Shown here piece after piece: positions 45,376 to 57,021 of a stretch of DNA of 64,000 nucleotides. The stretch is from Azorinus chamasolen. Its lineage: Eukaryota > Mollusca > Bivalvia > Cardiida > Solecurtidae. The stretch is from positions 63,948,412 to 64,012,411 of the forward strand of contig OY755240.1 in the NCBI GenBank assembly GCA_963576725.1, in the 5' to 3' direction. The translations under genes were made by a program, and so were the position numbers. The notes under the pieces are model-generated. The model was not told the origin of the DNA and ran no database searches. It was given only the letters and a program-made list of their open reading frames with translations. Within the stretch, counting starts at the first letter, position 1, and each line of letters starts with the position of its first letter.

Positions 45376-45849
45376 TCAACCCTTTCCTTCATATACACAA
45401 TTTTCACACATTTGCAAACAGAATAGACCCAGATCAGATGGATCCTATAGGAGTAGTCTGATCAGGGTCTGCTCTGTTTGCTAATGAAATAATACACATA
45501 TGATTCAGCAGTTTCTTCAATGGTAAAAAATTCGCAGGTGGCAAAAAAAATCAGCTAATAATTAATAAATATTCATGATGTCATTATTTCTTACATGTAT
45601 ATTGAATAAGTAATGGGTTAACCCATTCCCTCCAAGACTACTTTTAGACCCAACCTCTGAATAAATCTACTCAAAATAAGCATTCACTAGAAAAATAAAA
45701 AGGATTGTTTTAGAATTATATAGTTTTGAAACCAATGTGATGAATAGAGCATTTGCTCCTATGGAGCAAATGCTCTATTTATCACATTGGTTTCAAAAAA
45801 AGACTATTACAGAGGTGTCAATATGCGTCAGTAGGAGGTAATTGATTAA
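45376..45849. mobile_element. A/B and C MITEs sharing one TTAA
   Basis: A/B 45376-45621 and C 45618-45849, both with intact hairpins. Confidence 0.85.
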
Positions 45850-45941
45850 AAGGTTAACGCATGATGTTCCATTCCACTTAGAAGAATCGTGATTCAAAGA
45901 GAAAGACATATAAATAGATATGGAAACAATTGGTCACTGTA

Positions 45942-46487
45942 CAATAAAAACCTGTCTTAAAAAGCCATCAAAAAGAGCTCTAATTGTGGGTCTGTAAGCC
46001 ATGTGGTAGCTTAATGCAGGTCAAAGTAATGCAGCTCCAATAGGAGCTTTCTGCATTACTTTTGTCCTGCACTTACCAACCACCTGCTTTTTAAGACTCG
46101 TATGTTCAATAATTGAATGGCCGCTTAAGACAGGTGCTACAGTGCAAGTATATGCAGTAGAACTGCTTAAAGCGACCATTATGTGAATGAACATAGATCT
46201 TTAGACGCAAGTGGCTGCTTTGAGGAGAAGAAAGTACACTGTAATTCAGAAAGTTTTGGGAGCTTTCTGCATTATTTTTATCCTACATTCAGCTACCAGC
46301 TATCTTAACCCATTCCCTCATATTGACGCCTTTTGATGCCTCTGTCACTTTTTTAATCCATAGGAACAAATGCTCTTTTTATCACAATGGCTTTAAAAAA
46401 ATTTACTTTTTTCTAGTAAATGCTCCTATTTAGTAGATTTATTCAAAAAGTCTGTGTCTAAAAATAGTCTATGAGGTAATGGGTTAA
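45942..46487. mobile_element. Two family D variants, the second cut by C
   Basis: D 45942-46144; D from 46155 (CAGTAGAACTGC) to the TTAA where C (46305-46487) begins. Confidence 0.75.
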
Positions 46488-46539
46488 AATCCTAGAATTA
46501 CACTTCTCCATTGGCTGCTATATATAGATTCAACTATAC

Positions 46540-46788
46540 TTAACCCTTTACTCCATGAATATTCATGTAAGAAACAATGTATGTATGAATATTAAAATCA
46601 GCTTCATATCTATAATGGCATATGAACAAGGAAAGTTTTGGCCCCGATAAAACTCTGAAATCAGATCTATATAAATACATAAGCAAGAGCTGACCCTGAT
46701 CAGATGGCTCATACAGAGGAGCTGTCTGACCTTGGTCTTCTCTGTTTGCAAAGGTGTTAAAAAGCGTATCTATGGAGTAAAGGGTTAA
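46540..46788 (-). mobile_element. A/B MITE
   Basis: TTAACCCTTTACTCCATGAA to GGAGTAAAGGGTTAA. The 112-codon minus ORF here lies almost wholly in it. Confidence 0.87.
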
Positions 46789-47012
46789 ATCTTCATGTAG
46801 ATGTCGGGTACAAACAATCAAAAAGCTTAAGTGTAAATTGTCAGTGTAAATTTCACTATAACTGAACACAAACAACATGGGGTCCTTCTGATGGTCTCAC
46901 TTTGTAAAACGTTTAGCTGAGTAGATCACAAACTCAAGTATGAGATGGTACAAAACAGCTGGTCCCAAAATTAATGTGATGTCCAACATTATGCACCTTT
47001 CAAAATTATCTT

Positions 47013-47357
47013 TTAACCCTTTCCTCCATAAATACGCCTTTCTACGCCTCTATAAAAGTCACTTGTTGAAACCATTGTGATAAATAGAGCATTTGCTCCT
47101 ACAGGAGCAAATGCTCTTTTATCACAATGGTTTCAAAACTACAAAATTCTAAAATTTTCCTTTTCTCTAAATAATGCTCCTTTTCGGTAGACTTATTCAA
47201 AGATATTGGATCTAAAAATAGCCTAGAAAGTAGAGAAACAGATCTTCCAAAGTCTATTAGCAAACACTGATCAGACAGCTCCTATAGGAGCCATCTGATC
47301 TGGGTCTACTCTGTTTGCAGATGCGTGAAAACATGTTTATATGAAGGAAAGGGTTAA
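47013..47357. mobile_element. C-A chimeric MITE
   Basis: Starts as a complete C to AAAAATAGCCTA, then continues as the right part of an A element ending GGAAAGGGTTAA. Confidence 0.82.
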
Positions 47358-47444
47358 ATGAGCTGCTCATTTTACACATCTTTATGCCTCTGGTTTCCAT
47401 TCCTGTACCACATGTCATCCATCGTCTTTTCTTCAAAACAGTTT

Positions 47445-47515
47445 TCAACAGTTCAGATCCTAATGAGATCCTGATATACTCTATATCTCATCTGGATCCA
47501 AAATGCAAATGGAGT
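47445..47515. mobile_element. Family F hairpin
   Basis: CAGTTCAGATCCTAATGAGA opposite ATCTCATCTGGATCCAAA. Confidence 0.68.
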
Positions 47516-47757
47516 CATGATGGCAATAGCATACATACCAAGATATCAATGAGTTGAAAGGGTATTTGTTTTGGGGGTTTTCGGTGTGATCTATATCAAA
47601 CCTTGAGCTTATTACTTTGTTGATAAATGAAATGTGGAAAAGAAAATGCTTCTGCTATGCAAGACCAAAGAGCACTGTTACAATGAGCTGTAGGAAACTA
47701 CTGCAATTCTAATGAATATTTCTTATAAGAAACAATGACCTCATTAATATTAATTTA

Positions 47758-49597
47758 TTAACCCTTCACACCATAAATACACCTTTGCAAACAGAGCAGA
47801 CCCAGATCAGACGGCTCCAGAAGGAGCCGTCTGATCAGGGTCTGCTCTGTTTGCTTATGAAATAATATATCAGTAGATATGATTCTACAGATTCTGCCAT
47901 GAAAAAAAATTTCTTTGTTCATAATGCCATTATAAACAAGAGTACCGCATACGGTACATAATACGCCCACTTGCAAATTTCTCTGATTCAACATGCCTTA
48001 TAAGTGTTGACATTTTCTAATCTGTGCTTCAGATCTAGATTTCCATATTAAGGTGATACTATTTTTTTTAAAAAATGAAGTGAATATCTTATTAAATAAA
48101 AAAGTTACAGCTAATCCTCATTTTTGCAGATTTTTGTAAAGTGCAACGGCCATAACTCTGTAAAGACAAATTGAATGAACCTCAAAATATACTCAGCTTC
48201 AAATTTTGTTGCTTAAAGCATTTGTGTTAAGTTTCATTTATATCATTTTAACAGTTTTCCCAGAAAACAAAACACAAACTAAAAGTTGACCGACTAACAA
48301 AGCAACGAACACACTAAGTTCAAGGACCATAACTTTAGAATAAAATGACACATCAAACCCCCCAATATATCTGTGAAAAATCACATTAAGGTTTAACCAT
48401 ATAAAAAAAATTGAAGTAAATATCATTTCAAATGAAAAAGTTATGGACATCCTCATATTTGCATAAATTTGCATTATTTTTTTAAGTGCAAGGGCCATAA
48501 CTCCGAAACAACAAATCAAATGATCCTCAGAATCAACTTAGCTTCAGGTCTTGATGCATTAAACTTGTGTATGAAGTTTCATTAATTTCTGTCAAACAGT
48601 TTTGCCAGAAAACAGCGGACAAACTATTTCCATATATTTGCATTTTTTTGAAGTAAAAGGACCATAACTCCAAAACGACAAATCAAATGAACCTCAGAAT
48701 CGACTCAGCATCAGATCTTGATGCATTAAACATTTTTGTGAAGTTTCATTAATATCTGTCAAACAGTTTTCCCAGAAAACGGCCGACAAACTATTTGCAT
48801 ATTTTTTAAGGACATGGACCATAACTCTGAAATGAAAAATCAAATGAACCTCAGAATCAGATCAGCTTCAGATCTTGATGCATTTAACATTTGTGTGTAG
48901 TTCCATCAATATCAGTCAAATGGTTTTCCCAGAAAACAGTGGACAAACTATTTGCATGTATTTGCATTATTTTTTAAGTAAAAGGGCCATAACTCCGAAA
49001 CGACAAATCAAATGAATCTCAGAATCGACTCAGCTTCAGATCTTAATGCATTAAACATTTGTGTGAAGTTTCATTAATATCAGTCAAATAGTTTTCCCAG
49101 AAAACAGCGGACAAACTATTTGCATGTATTTGCATTATTTTTTAAGTAAAAGGGCCATAACTCCGAAACGACAAATCAAATGAACCTCAGAATCGACTCG
49201 GCTTCAGATCTTGATGCATTAAACATTTGTGTGAAGGTTCATTAATATCTCTCAAATAGTTTTCCAAGAAAACAGCGGACAAACTATTTACATATTTTTT
49301 AAGAACAAGGGCCATAACTCTGAAATGAAAAATCAAATGAACCTCAGAATCAACTCAGCTTCAGATCTTGATGCATTAAACATTTGTGTGAAGTTTCATT
49401 AATATCTGTCTAATAGTTTTCCCAGAAAACAGCGGACAAGCAAAATGTTGACGGACGAACGAACGAACGAACGAACGGACGGACGGACGGACAGGGCCAC
49501 GACAATATACGACCACCTTTATTAGGTGGGCGTATAAAAATAGTTGATTAATATTCATCATTTTTTTCTTAATAAATATTCATGTAGTAAAGGGTTA
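47758..49597. mobile_element. A/B MITE split by a pearl-like element
   Basis: Left part 47758-47940 stops at GCCATTATAAACAAG; the right part resumes at about 49541 as GATTAATATTCATC and ends AAAGGGTTAA. Confidence 0.85.
47941..49540. mobile_element. Pearl-like (Helitron-like) non-autonomous element
   Basis: Short inverted ends: ATACGCCCAC near the left and GTGGGCGTAT at the right, with a small hairpin CCACCTTTATTAGGTGG by the right end. The interior is 6-7 tandem units of ~180 bp (AAGGGCCATAACTCCGAAAC, GATGCATTAAACATTTGTGT, TTTTCCCAGAAAACAGCGGA), followed by an (ACGA)n(ACGG)n tract at 49450-49495. This architecture is that of the bivalve pearl family; the family name is inference. Confidence 0.8.
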
Positions 49598-49775
49598 ATT
49601 TTCATTTTTATAATGGCATATGAACACAGGAATGTTTGGCCATGGTAGAAAATGTATAATCGGATGTATATCATTGCATATGCAAACAGAGCAGACTCTG
49701 ATCTGACGGCTCTGAGAGAAACCATCTGATCTGGGTCTACACTGTACACAAAGGCACGAAAAAAGGGAAAGAGTT
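49594..49775. mobile_element. A/B MITE, left end shortened
   Basis: Follows the shared TTAA at 49594-49597; worn hairpin and right end AAAGAGTTAC. Confidence 0.7.
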
Positions 49776-49846
49776 ACAGTCTGTTAGCCTTTTGCACAAG
49801 AAAAGACAAATTCATGAAAGAAAAGACAAATTCATGAAAGCCTATA

Positions 49847-49990
49847 AACGGTTTGGATCCAGATGAGATGCGGACTCATCCGGCATGTGGACAGGATCAA
49901 AACACTTTGTCACTCTGATCATTTTTCTGACAAGAAAGAAAAAAATCTATTTATAGTACTGAAGCAGATGGCAATAAATGCAGACGCAAA
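49847..49990. mobile_element. Family F fragment
   Basis: GTTTGGATCCAGATGAGATG arm, GCAGATGGCAATAAATGCAG tail. Confidence 0.65.
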
Positions 49991-50166
49991 ATTGTTTAAT
50001 AGAGTTAAAGGGGACTTAGGACGGGATTATCTTGTTCTTCTTGCTGATGTAATTGCAACATTGCTGGAGACCGTATCAGTCACTATCGCATACCATGTTA
50101 GGACAAGTTTTGGCACTTGACGAGAAACATACACATACTATTTTCAACTTTTTTCTTGAAAATGCC

Positions 50167-50605
50167 ATAACCCTTTACTCCATGACTCTCCATGTCAGAA
50201 ATGATCACTGAAATAATAGTTATATTGGCATCATGAACCAAGACCATTTTACCACGGCAGAAACTGTAGAAATATATCTAGAGTAGAACCTCTCTATAAC
50301 AGCCACTAAATTACATCAAGTATTTTGAGTTAAAGGCATGTGGCTGCTTAAGTTAAAGCAAGGTGAAAGTAAAACAGAACGCTCCTATAGGAGCGTTCTG
50401 TTTTACTTTCATTTACTTTCACCTTGCTTTAAGCAGCCACCTGCCTTAAATACCAACTAATTAACACAATTTAGTGGTCGTTATAGAGAGGTTTTACTGT
50501 ATGTTATTTCATAAGCAAGTAGAGCAGACCCTGATCAGACGTCTCCTACAGGTCTACTCTATTTGCAAAGGTGCCAAAAGGCATCTCTATGGAGTAAAGG
50601 GTCAA
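50167..50605. mobile_element. A/B MITE with nested family D, in the TBC1D10 3' region
   Basis: D variant (50281-50499, TAGAACCTCTCTATAACAG ends, GCTCCTATAGGAGC centre) is inserted in A/B. It lies 169 bp past the TBC1D10 stop and may be in its 3' UTR. Confidence 0.82.
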
Positions 50606-50773
50606 ATGAAAACAATTCCATCATCTCTATTCCCCATTAGGTAAACCACAGTTCTCTCCCTTGCTGCATTCATCACGACTTTGTCGCTCGTCAATTATGT
50701 GGTTTTTTTTGTAAAAACCAATGGAATAATGCTTTACGATAAAAAAGGCTAAAAAGTCACTGATATAATCTGG

Positions 50774-50902
50774 TCATTTCTTTTTGGACTTCTTTCCTGA
50801 ATCTGGTTTGCTGTTTTTCTCTCTGGCTGCCTTTTTTCGTCGCTGTATTTGTTTTTGGTGTTCCTTTTCCATCTCTCTTTCAGTGATATTCAGTCGTAGT
50901 GA
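50774..50902 (-). CDS. TBC1D10: TBC1D10-like, terminal coding exon
   Basis: Minus-strand exon of 129 bp (42 codons plus TGA at 50774-50776) after the acceptor TTAATTTTGTAG. It codes SLRLNITEREMEKEHQKQIQ, RRKKAAREKNSKPDSGKKSK and KK. The ITEREMEKEH part matches the conserved TERxxExEH segment that follows the TBC domain in TBC1D10 proteins. The protein then ends in a Lys-rich tail. Vertebrate TBC1D10A has a longer tail with a PDZ-binding end (family knowledge), which is absent here. Confidence 0.85.
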   Translation of the reverse strand, partial: SLRLNITEREMEKEHQKQIQRRKKAAREKNSKPDSGKKSKKK

Positions 50903-51400
50903 CTACAAAATTAATTGATAACTAACAGGTTAAGCACAAGCATTAAATGACCAGCATCATAGGAGAATGACTTCAGACAACTGCAAACGTTATATATCAT
51001 GATCAGCTATTTTGTTTTAATACTCATCATGCTAAGAATCCAATGAGACAACAGCATTTCATCAGAATCCAAGCAAAAGGTTTGGAATTGGAATAGAATA
51101 ACAGTAATGTTCTAAGGAACATAATTATGTGTGACTTTTTTGTGTCACATGCAGGCACAAAAGCCTGACGGACAAAAAGACAGACAGACAGATAGGCAAC
51201 AGAGAAATGATCATTAAGTGTCATCAAGATTGCTCCAGATCAGAATTTGGGTCAACATCACTTTCTACAGCAGAATCAGAATTATAATATTATCTATTCT
51301 GGGTCTGCAATGTTATATACTCATCAGTAGATGCTAATGCTGAAAACATTACACATCCTCATCACAAGCTATGTTTCAATGTGACAGTTAATCTGGGAAT
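50903..51400. other. TBC1D10 intron, unassigned part
   Basis: Only a worn (GACA)n tract near 51165-51195 that resembles the microsatellite end of a pearl-like element. Confidence 0.5.
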
Positions 51401-51561
51401 CAGAGCTACAGATAACGGTGCGTACTCAAATACTAAAATCGACATTTCTGCTCCAAACCCGATGACGATTCTAAAGAGTAGTCACAATATAGGGTTTCGT
51501 GGAGAAATGAAGAAGTTATACCTGAAAATATTTTAATTTACGTATATTATATGGAGATCTG
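51401..51561. mobile_element. Family E MITE with 6-bp target duplication
   Basis: GGGAAT occurs exactly on both flanks (51395-51400 and 51562-51567). The hairpin centre is deleted. Confidence 0.82.
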
Positions 51562-51825
51562 GGGAATAGTTTGAAAATGTCCATGGTACGTCTCTTCTCA
51601 TGATGCCCATCAAATACATTCATACCAAGCTGTATGATGATTTCGAAGGATAATCAAATATAATGTGGAAATTTCTGAGAATATTAAAATGTGGAGATTT
51701 CCAAGAATATTGGAATATAACATGTCTTAAATCTTTGCATGCTAGCAATTCTTTCAATATTTATCTTTATCTCTAAATATACATGTATGTATAATGGTCC
51801 TATATTTCAATAATTAAATACCTGA

Positions 51826-52404
51826 CTGCTTGAAATGAGTGAATTGGCATTTGCAAACAGTGCAGACCAATATAAAGGTCTGCACTATTTGTGAATCAAA
51901 ATTCTCTTACTTATTACACTATTTCATACTGAATGGACTCTGTCGTTAACCCCTTCAGTGCCATGAGGGATGGGTCTGTGCCATCACATGCAAACAGTTT
52001 GGATCGAGATGAGACACCTAAGTCTCATCAGGATCCAAATGGTTTGACACTGATTATTGTTTTAAAAAAAAGAAAGAATGCCCACTCTAAAATGTGAAGC
52101 AGATGAAAATGTGTTCAGCAGACGACAATGCTGGCACTTAAAGGGTTTATTCCCTCATAGGCTATTTTTAGACCAAACCTCTTTGAATAAATCTACAGAA
52201 AAGGAGCATTAATTAGAGAAAAGGAAAATGTTTGAATTGTGTAGTATTGAAACCATGTGATAAATAGAGCATTTGCTCCTAAGGAGCAAATGCTCTATTT
52301 ATCAGAATAGTTTCAAGAAGTGACTATTACAGAGGCATAGAAAGGGGTATTTATGGAGGAAAGGGTTAAACACTGATGGAAAATAGGCACTCAAAGGGTT
52401 AAAA
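51826..52404. mobile_element. G fragment, F element and C MITE
   Basis: G-like hairpin 51854-51895; F 51946-52150; C 52146-52369 abuts F; an F/G right end follows to 52404. Confidence 0.72.
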
Positions 52405-52572
52405 TTACTTCTCTCCGGAACACTTTCAGAATCACACAGTTTGGATCCTGATGCAGTTCAAAATCCCTCTGATCTTAGCCCCACACTGCTTGCAGATGCC
52501 TTATTTTACAGAAATACATCACATATACGAAGGGTGGTCTGGAATAATCAGGTTACCAAGGAAACTAAATAC

Positions 52573-52724
52573 CTCTCTGACAATAAAACTCTCATCTATA
52601 TCCTGTGGTATGTTCCGCAGTTTCTCCAGCATCTCATACATGCCCGGGCTCGCCTGAAGTTTTTCTGACGTACCAAAGCACATTCTTACTAGCACCAATG
52701 CCACTCGAAATACAACCTTTATTC
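52573..52724 (-). CDS. TBC1D10: TBC1D10-like, exon at the end of the TBC domain
   Basis: Minus-strand exon of 152 bp after the acceptor TTGTTACTGTTACAG, ending AGAGAG|GTATTTAG. Two bases complete Gly, then it codes IKVVFRVALVLVRMCFGTSE, KLQASPGMYEMLEKLRNIPQ and DIDESFIVRE. This follows the VWDMFLCEG segment as expected for TBC1D10. It corresponds to the helices closing the TBC domain. The donor (GTATTT) is weaker than the others. Confidence 0.88.
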
Positions 52725-52782
52725 CTGTAACAGTAACAACAGATCCTCTCTACAATGCTACTCAAAACAAGTCTAAATCTGG

Positions 52783-53229
52783 CTCTTTACCTCATAGGCT
52801 ATTTTTAGATCCAACCTCTTTGAAAAGGAGCATTTACTAAAAATAAGTAATTTTTTTTAGAATTGTGTAGTTCTGAAACCATGGTGATAAAAAGAGCATT
52901 TGCTCCTATGGAGCAAAATTTTTAATGCCCTATTCATCACAATGGTTTCAAAAGGTGACTTTTACAGAGGCGTAGAAATGTGTAGTTATTGAGGAAAGGG
53001 TTAACTCATTCCCTCCTAGACTATATGTAGACCCAATTTCTTTGAATAAATCTACCGAAAAGGAGCATTTACTAGAGAAAAGGATTTTTTTAGAATTGTG
53101 TAGTTTAGAAACCATTGTGATAAATAGAGCATTCGCTCCTATGGAGCAAATGCTCTATTTATCACAATGGTGTCAAAATGTGACTTTTACAGAGGCGCCA
53201 AAATGCGTCACTAGCAGGGAATGTGTTAA
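52783..53229. mobile_element. Two abutting family C MITEs
   Basis: 52783-53004 and 53001-53229 share TTAA; both keep hairpins with GCTCCTATGGAGC. Confidence 0.84.
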
Positions 53230-53246
53230 ATCTTAAACTCTGGCTC

Positions 53247-53611
53247 TTAACCATTTGCCTCATAGGCTATTTTTAGACCAATTACCTCATAGGCTATTTT
53301 CAGATCCAACCTCATTAAAATTTCTGCTACACTTTACAATGCATTAAGCAATTACCTGCTTTTAAAGATATGTCTGTTAACCCTTTGCTCCATAAATACG
53401 CCTTTCTACACCTATAGACCCAACCTCTTGGAATGAATATACCCAAAAGGAGCATTAGAGAAAAGTAAATTTTAGAATTTTGTAGTTTGAAACCATTGTG
53501 ATAAATAGAGCATTTGCTCCTATAGGAGCAAATGCTCTATTTATCACAATGGTTTCAAGAAGTGGTTATTATAGATGCGTAGACTGGCGTATTTATGGAG
53601 GAAAGGGTTAA
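53247..53611. mobile_element. C and D fragments and a complete C MITE
   Basis: Two C-end fragments, a D arm (CTGCTACACTTTACAATGC), then C 53377-53611 with a perfect hairpin. Confidence 0.78.
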
Positions 53612-53784
53612 TGACTCTGCACACAGAGGAGTAACACAAGAGTTATCTGACCTGCTCTGCTTGCTTATGATATAATACTACAGTTTCTGAAATGGCCCAA
53701 ACATTCCTTGTTCATATGCTATTACAAATCAAAGGCCTGAATGGCCATAATGGCGTTCAGGTTTGATATGGATGTTATGTGTGT

Positions 53785-53831
<47 letters not shown>

Positions 53832-54318
53832 ATTGATGTACACGTTAATAACAATAACTTCTTGAAATTGATAACAGTATAAATAACAACACATTTTTGT
53901 GAAACACTATGCCCCTGATTGTGACAAATATAAATTTGACCCGTAATGTGACATTTAACTGTAATATAACCTTGAATTTAATAAGCCCCCCCCCCCCAAA
54001 AAAATAAATATAAAAAAAATGTTCGCCTCTGTAAGTTGCATAGACATGCCAGGTTTGAAGTATGTATGTGCAATGGCTACAACGTTATTGCCAACATTAA
54101 AGTTTGAGCCAAGCCAACAAACCAACAAAGTCAGCCCCACCCCCTTGATTCTTGATTGGGGGCATAAAAATATGACAGACTGAAACAAAAGGAGCCATCT
54201 CATGATCTGCTGTTTATATATTGACATGCTTCTAGTTTCTACTATGGCAAAAGAATATCTTAATTATATTCATGATGTCATTATTTCTTATATGAATATT
54301 CATGAAGTAAAGGGTCAA
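53612..54318. mobile_element. A/B halves around a third pearl-like insert
   Basis: A/B pieces at about 53612-53730 and 54191-54318 flank an insert with GGCCTGAATGGCC at its left, a (GT)n(G)n tract (53779-53830), and a right end CTTGATTGGGGGCATAAAAA. Confidence 0.55.
53779..53830. repeat. (GT)n(G)n microsatellite
   Basis: GT repeats run straight into about 33 consecutive G. Confidence 0.95.
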
Positions 54319-55400
54319 TTAATGCTTTCATGTCCTAAGCTGATGCAAAAACTGAAGCACAACATCAAAATGATACAAAGGCTACCTATAATCCTACATT
54401 TTTTGTTCAACTTATTCTTACACATAACATTTATTTTTCCATGTTCAGCACTCGTTTATTTTGAATAAATGTAGTTTGCTTACAAAGTTGAAGGTAGACT
54501 GTTTTTATTTTTAATTACTAAGTAGATCCATACATGAAACTCAAATTCAGAACTACAGTCAGAAGTAGAGTTGTAAGCTGCGAAAGACATTTCAACAAAT
54601 TGCTACCTACTTTCGCTTTTACACGACACAAACGTCTTGAGCAGACTCGGCGGTTACACGATACATAGAAGAGACAGTTGTTATTGACACTGGAATATAA
54701 TTTGATTGAATATGTGTTGAAAACCTTCTATGGATAATACTTACTTTGATAAGCCGATAGAACCCCGTGTTTTTACGGTTTTACTTCTTGTAAGACTTAG
54801 ACTTGTGTTGAGGTTGGGTGCCATAGTCAAAACACGCTGTTCGATGCGTGATAAATGTGTATATGGGATTTCTTTGACCTTGTCCTTTATGAAACTTCCT
54901 ATTTCTAATTTTGAGTACGGGTCAAACGGAAATGACCGAATGCGATGCAAAAGGCAGTTTGATTGGCTGAAGATGTAGGTCTATATGCTAATCAGTTACG
55001 AATGTGTAAATGCAATCGGAAACCTCGGCTATATTCCTTCTGCTTTAAAATGCCAAGGTGTTGCGAAAACAACGGCAAAATATTCGTTCGCTTCTTCTTC
55101 TTCTTCCGATTAAAGTACAGGGCCCACTCTGGAGCATCGACGTACTTGGAGTTTATTAAAATTCAAGACTTTTAAAAAGTTTATTTTTGTGTAGATTAGT
55201 AGTAATTATCTCACACAGCGAATTATTATTAAATACATGAAGAGTAAACAAATACATGAACATTTTACAACCAAACTAGATCTAGTGCAGACTTGAAGAA
55301 AACTATTTTGTCTTGCGCATGTTCACTAGACAAGTGAACTCTTTGCCGTAAAGAGACCGACTAGTATATGGCGTTGCGAACGCCATAAAAATCATCTGGT
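54319..55400. other. MITE-poor region in a TBC1D10 intron
   Basis: Unusually free of repeats. Contains the candidate first exon 54745-54824 and, upstream of it, CCAAT and CGGAAG/TTTCCG words that could be promoter elements. Confidence 0.4.
54745..54824 (-). CDS. Possible first coding exon inside a TBC1D10 intron
   Basis: On the minus strand an ATG at 54824-54822 starts MAPNLNTSLSLTRSKTVKTR then GSIGLS plus two bases, ending at a consensus donor AAA|GTAAGTATT. The surrounding 0.9 kb (54.3-55.2 kb) is one of the few MITE-free stretches. Upstream on the same strand are a CCAAT box (54962-54966) and an octamer-like ATTAGCAT (near 54986-54993). The exon ends in phase 2, which would shift the frame of the next TBC1D10 exon, so it would have to belong to another transcript. 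The product was not recognised. It may be a chance ORF beside a good donor. Confidence 0.3.
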
Positions 55401-55710
55401 AAATATTAAAGCTCCCATCGAAGCTTTCTGCACTACTCTCATCCCACATTAACTCTTTCCTCACATTAACTCTTTCTACGCCTCTGTAAAAGTCACTTCT
55501 GGAAACCATTGTGACAAATAGAGCATTTGCTCCTATGGAGCAAATGCTCTATTTATCAAAATGGTTTCAAAACTACACAGTTCTAACATTTTCCTTTTGT
55601 CTAGTAAATGCTCCTTTTCGGACGAGGTTGGGTCTAAATTTAGTGAAGGAAAGGGTTAAACAGTCACCTGCATTTAAAGACAGATCTATTTATAAATTAA
55701 GTGGTTGCTC
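55400..55710. mobile_element. Family D remnant split by family C
   Basis: D arms flank C 55449-55658. D's outer ends are not recognisable. Confidence 0.7.
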
Positions 55711-55845
55711 TACAGATGTCTAAAAGAACCCTATTGGCTACTTATGAGTAGTTTCCTTGTTCATATACCACTTCAAAATGGTTTTACATGTTCATTTTTT
55801 CAGAAATCTACATAGCAAAAACGGTTCCAAAAACTTAAAACCAAC

Positions 55846-55960
55846 CTTCACATAAAAACATATCCCACACACGCAAGACACAGGCCCAGGGCAAATTCCG
55901 GCTAAACACACACATAAACCACTCCGTCATAAACAAAATGGGCTCTAATCGGTGCTTTTT
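55846..55960 (-). CDS. TBC1D10: TBC1D10-like, exon with MTEWFMC segment
   Basis: Minus-strand exon of 115 bp after TTAATTTCAG, ending G|GTTGGTT. It codes [20 protein letters not shown] then [18 protein letters not shown] and one base of the next Gly. The TEWFMC and [11 protein letters not shown] segments are hallmarks of the C-terminal half of TBC domains. No single open frame spans it from an ATG, so only splice-aware reading reveals it. Confidence 0.9.
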
Positions 55961-56189
55961 CTGAAATTAAAACATGAAAACACATTAAAGTGGTAGTCTC
56001 TACTTGCAACATGTTTTAAAAATGCCTAAACATTATATAAATTATTTGTTTATATGCTGAAAAAAAGTATATCACAAGAAAACCAACCAAATAAAAGCTG
56101 AAAAAGAGAAAATTTTCATATGTTTGATATCGAAGACCCACTGTTATTCAGCAATGTATCAGTATTATTCTGGTTGCATTTTAATTCAG

Positions 56190-56423
56190 TTAACCCTTTC
56201 CCTGTTCTATATTTAGGCCAAATTTCATAACCTACTGAATTTTCACTAACAAAATAGTTATAAAGAAATACGGAAGGTGGAATATTGTAGACATTTTAGA
56301 ATGCAAAGAAACAGATCTATCAAATTCTATTAGCAAACAGAGCAGGCCCTAATCAGACAGCTCCTCTGGGTCTACTCTGTTTGCAAATGTGTGAAAACAC
56401 GTTTATATGAGGGGAAGGGTAAC
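56190..56423. mobile_element. A-type MITE
   Basis: TTAACCCTTTCCCTGTTC to GGGGAAGGGTAA; one hairpin arm lost after GCTCCTC. Confidence 0.82.
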
Positions 56424-56493
56424 TGTTTGACAAAGGCTGATGATATTCCCTCCTTACAACAACGCATGTCACTGTTTCCGAAACAACAAGGCC

Positions 56494-56668
56494 CCAGAAA
56501 CAACTTTTTTCCATCGTATTTTCTTTATGCCTCCATCAAACCCTATGTTGTGACCACTCTTTAGAATCGTCACTCACTTTGTGACGATTCTAAAGAGTGG
56601 TCACAACATAGGGTTTGATAGAGACATAACGGTTTTAGTTCTCGAAATACACCTTATCTGGGAATCTG
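56494..56668. mobile_element. Family E MITE
   Basis: Long perfect arms CCTATGTTGTGACCACTCTT around CGTCACTCACTTTGTGACG. Confidence 0.82.
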
Positions 56669-57021
56669 CAAACAAGCTAATTATGTTTGATTTTCCCTCC
56701 CTATAACAACTCCTCTGAACAACACATACAATCTTCGTATCCCAAAGACTGTCGTTGAAGAGAGGGAGCACTGTAGAACAATAATTATCAGTATCAATGC
56801 AAATGGTTTATTTTGTATCACAGGGGCATTTTGCGATATAAGTTCAAATTGACAATCTTCATAATAATGACTGAATAACAAATACCAAGTTTTATGATGT
56901 TGTTGAAAAATACATGGTATCAGATTAGGATTCAGTTTTTTTTGGGGTCAGCTGCTTTCTTGTTCAAGAGCTGATTTCTCATTTCAACGGCTGCTTTCTT
57001 GCTCAAGGGTTGCTTTCTTAC

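Noticed and set aside
46540..46878. 112-codon minus-strand ORF
   Set aside because: Mostly the translation of an A/B MITE.
48238..48519. 93-codon minus-strand ORF with hydrophobic stretches
   Set aside because: Lies in the tandem units of the pearl-like element; chance frame.
49863..50120. 85-codon plus-strand ORF
   Set aside because: Its first half is a family F transposon fragment; the remainder has no recognisable domain.
54730..55175. Plus-strand ORFs of 70-82 codons in the repeat-poor region
   Set aside because: No domain and no splice context; the minus-strand reading with a consensus donor is the better candidate.
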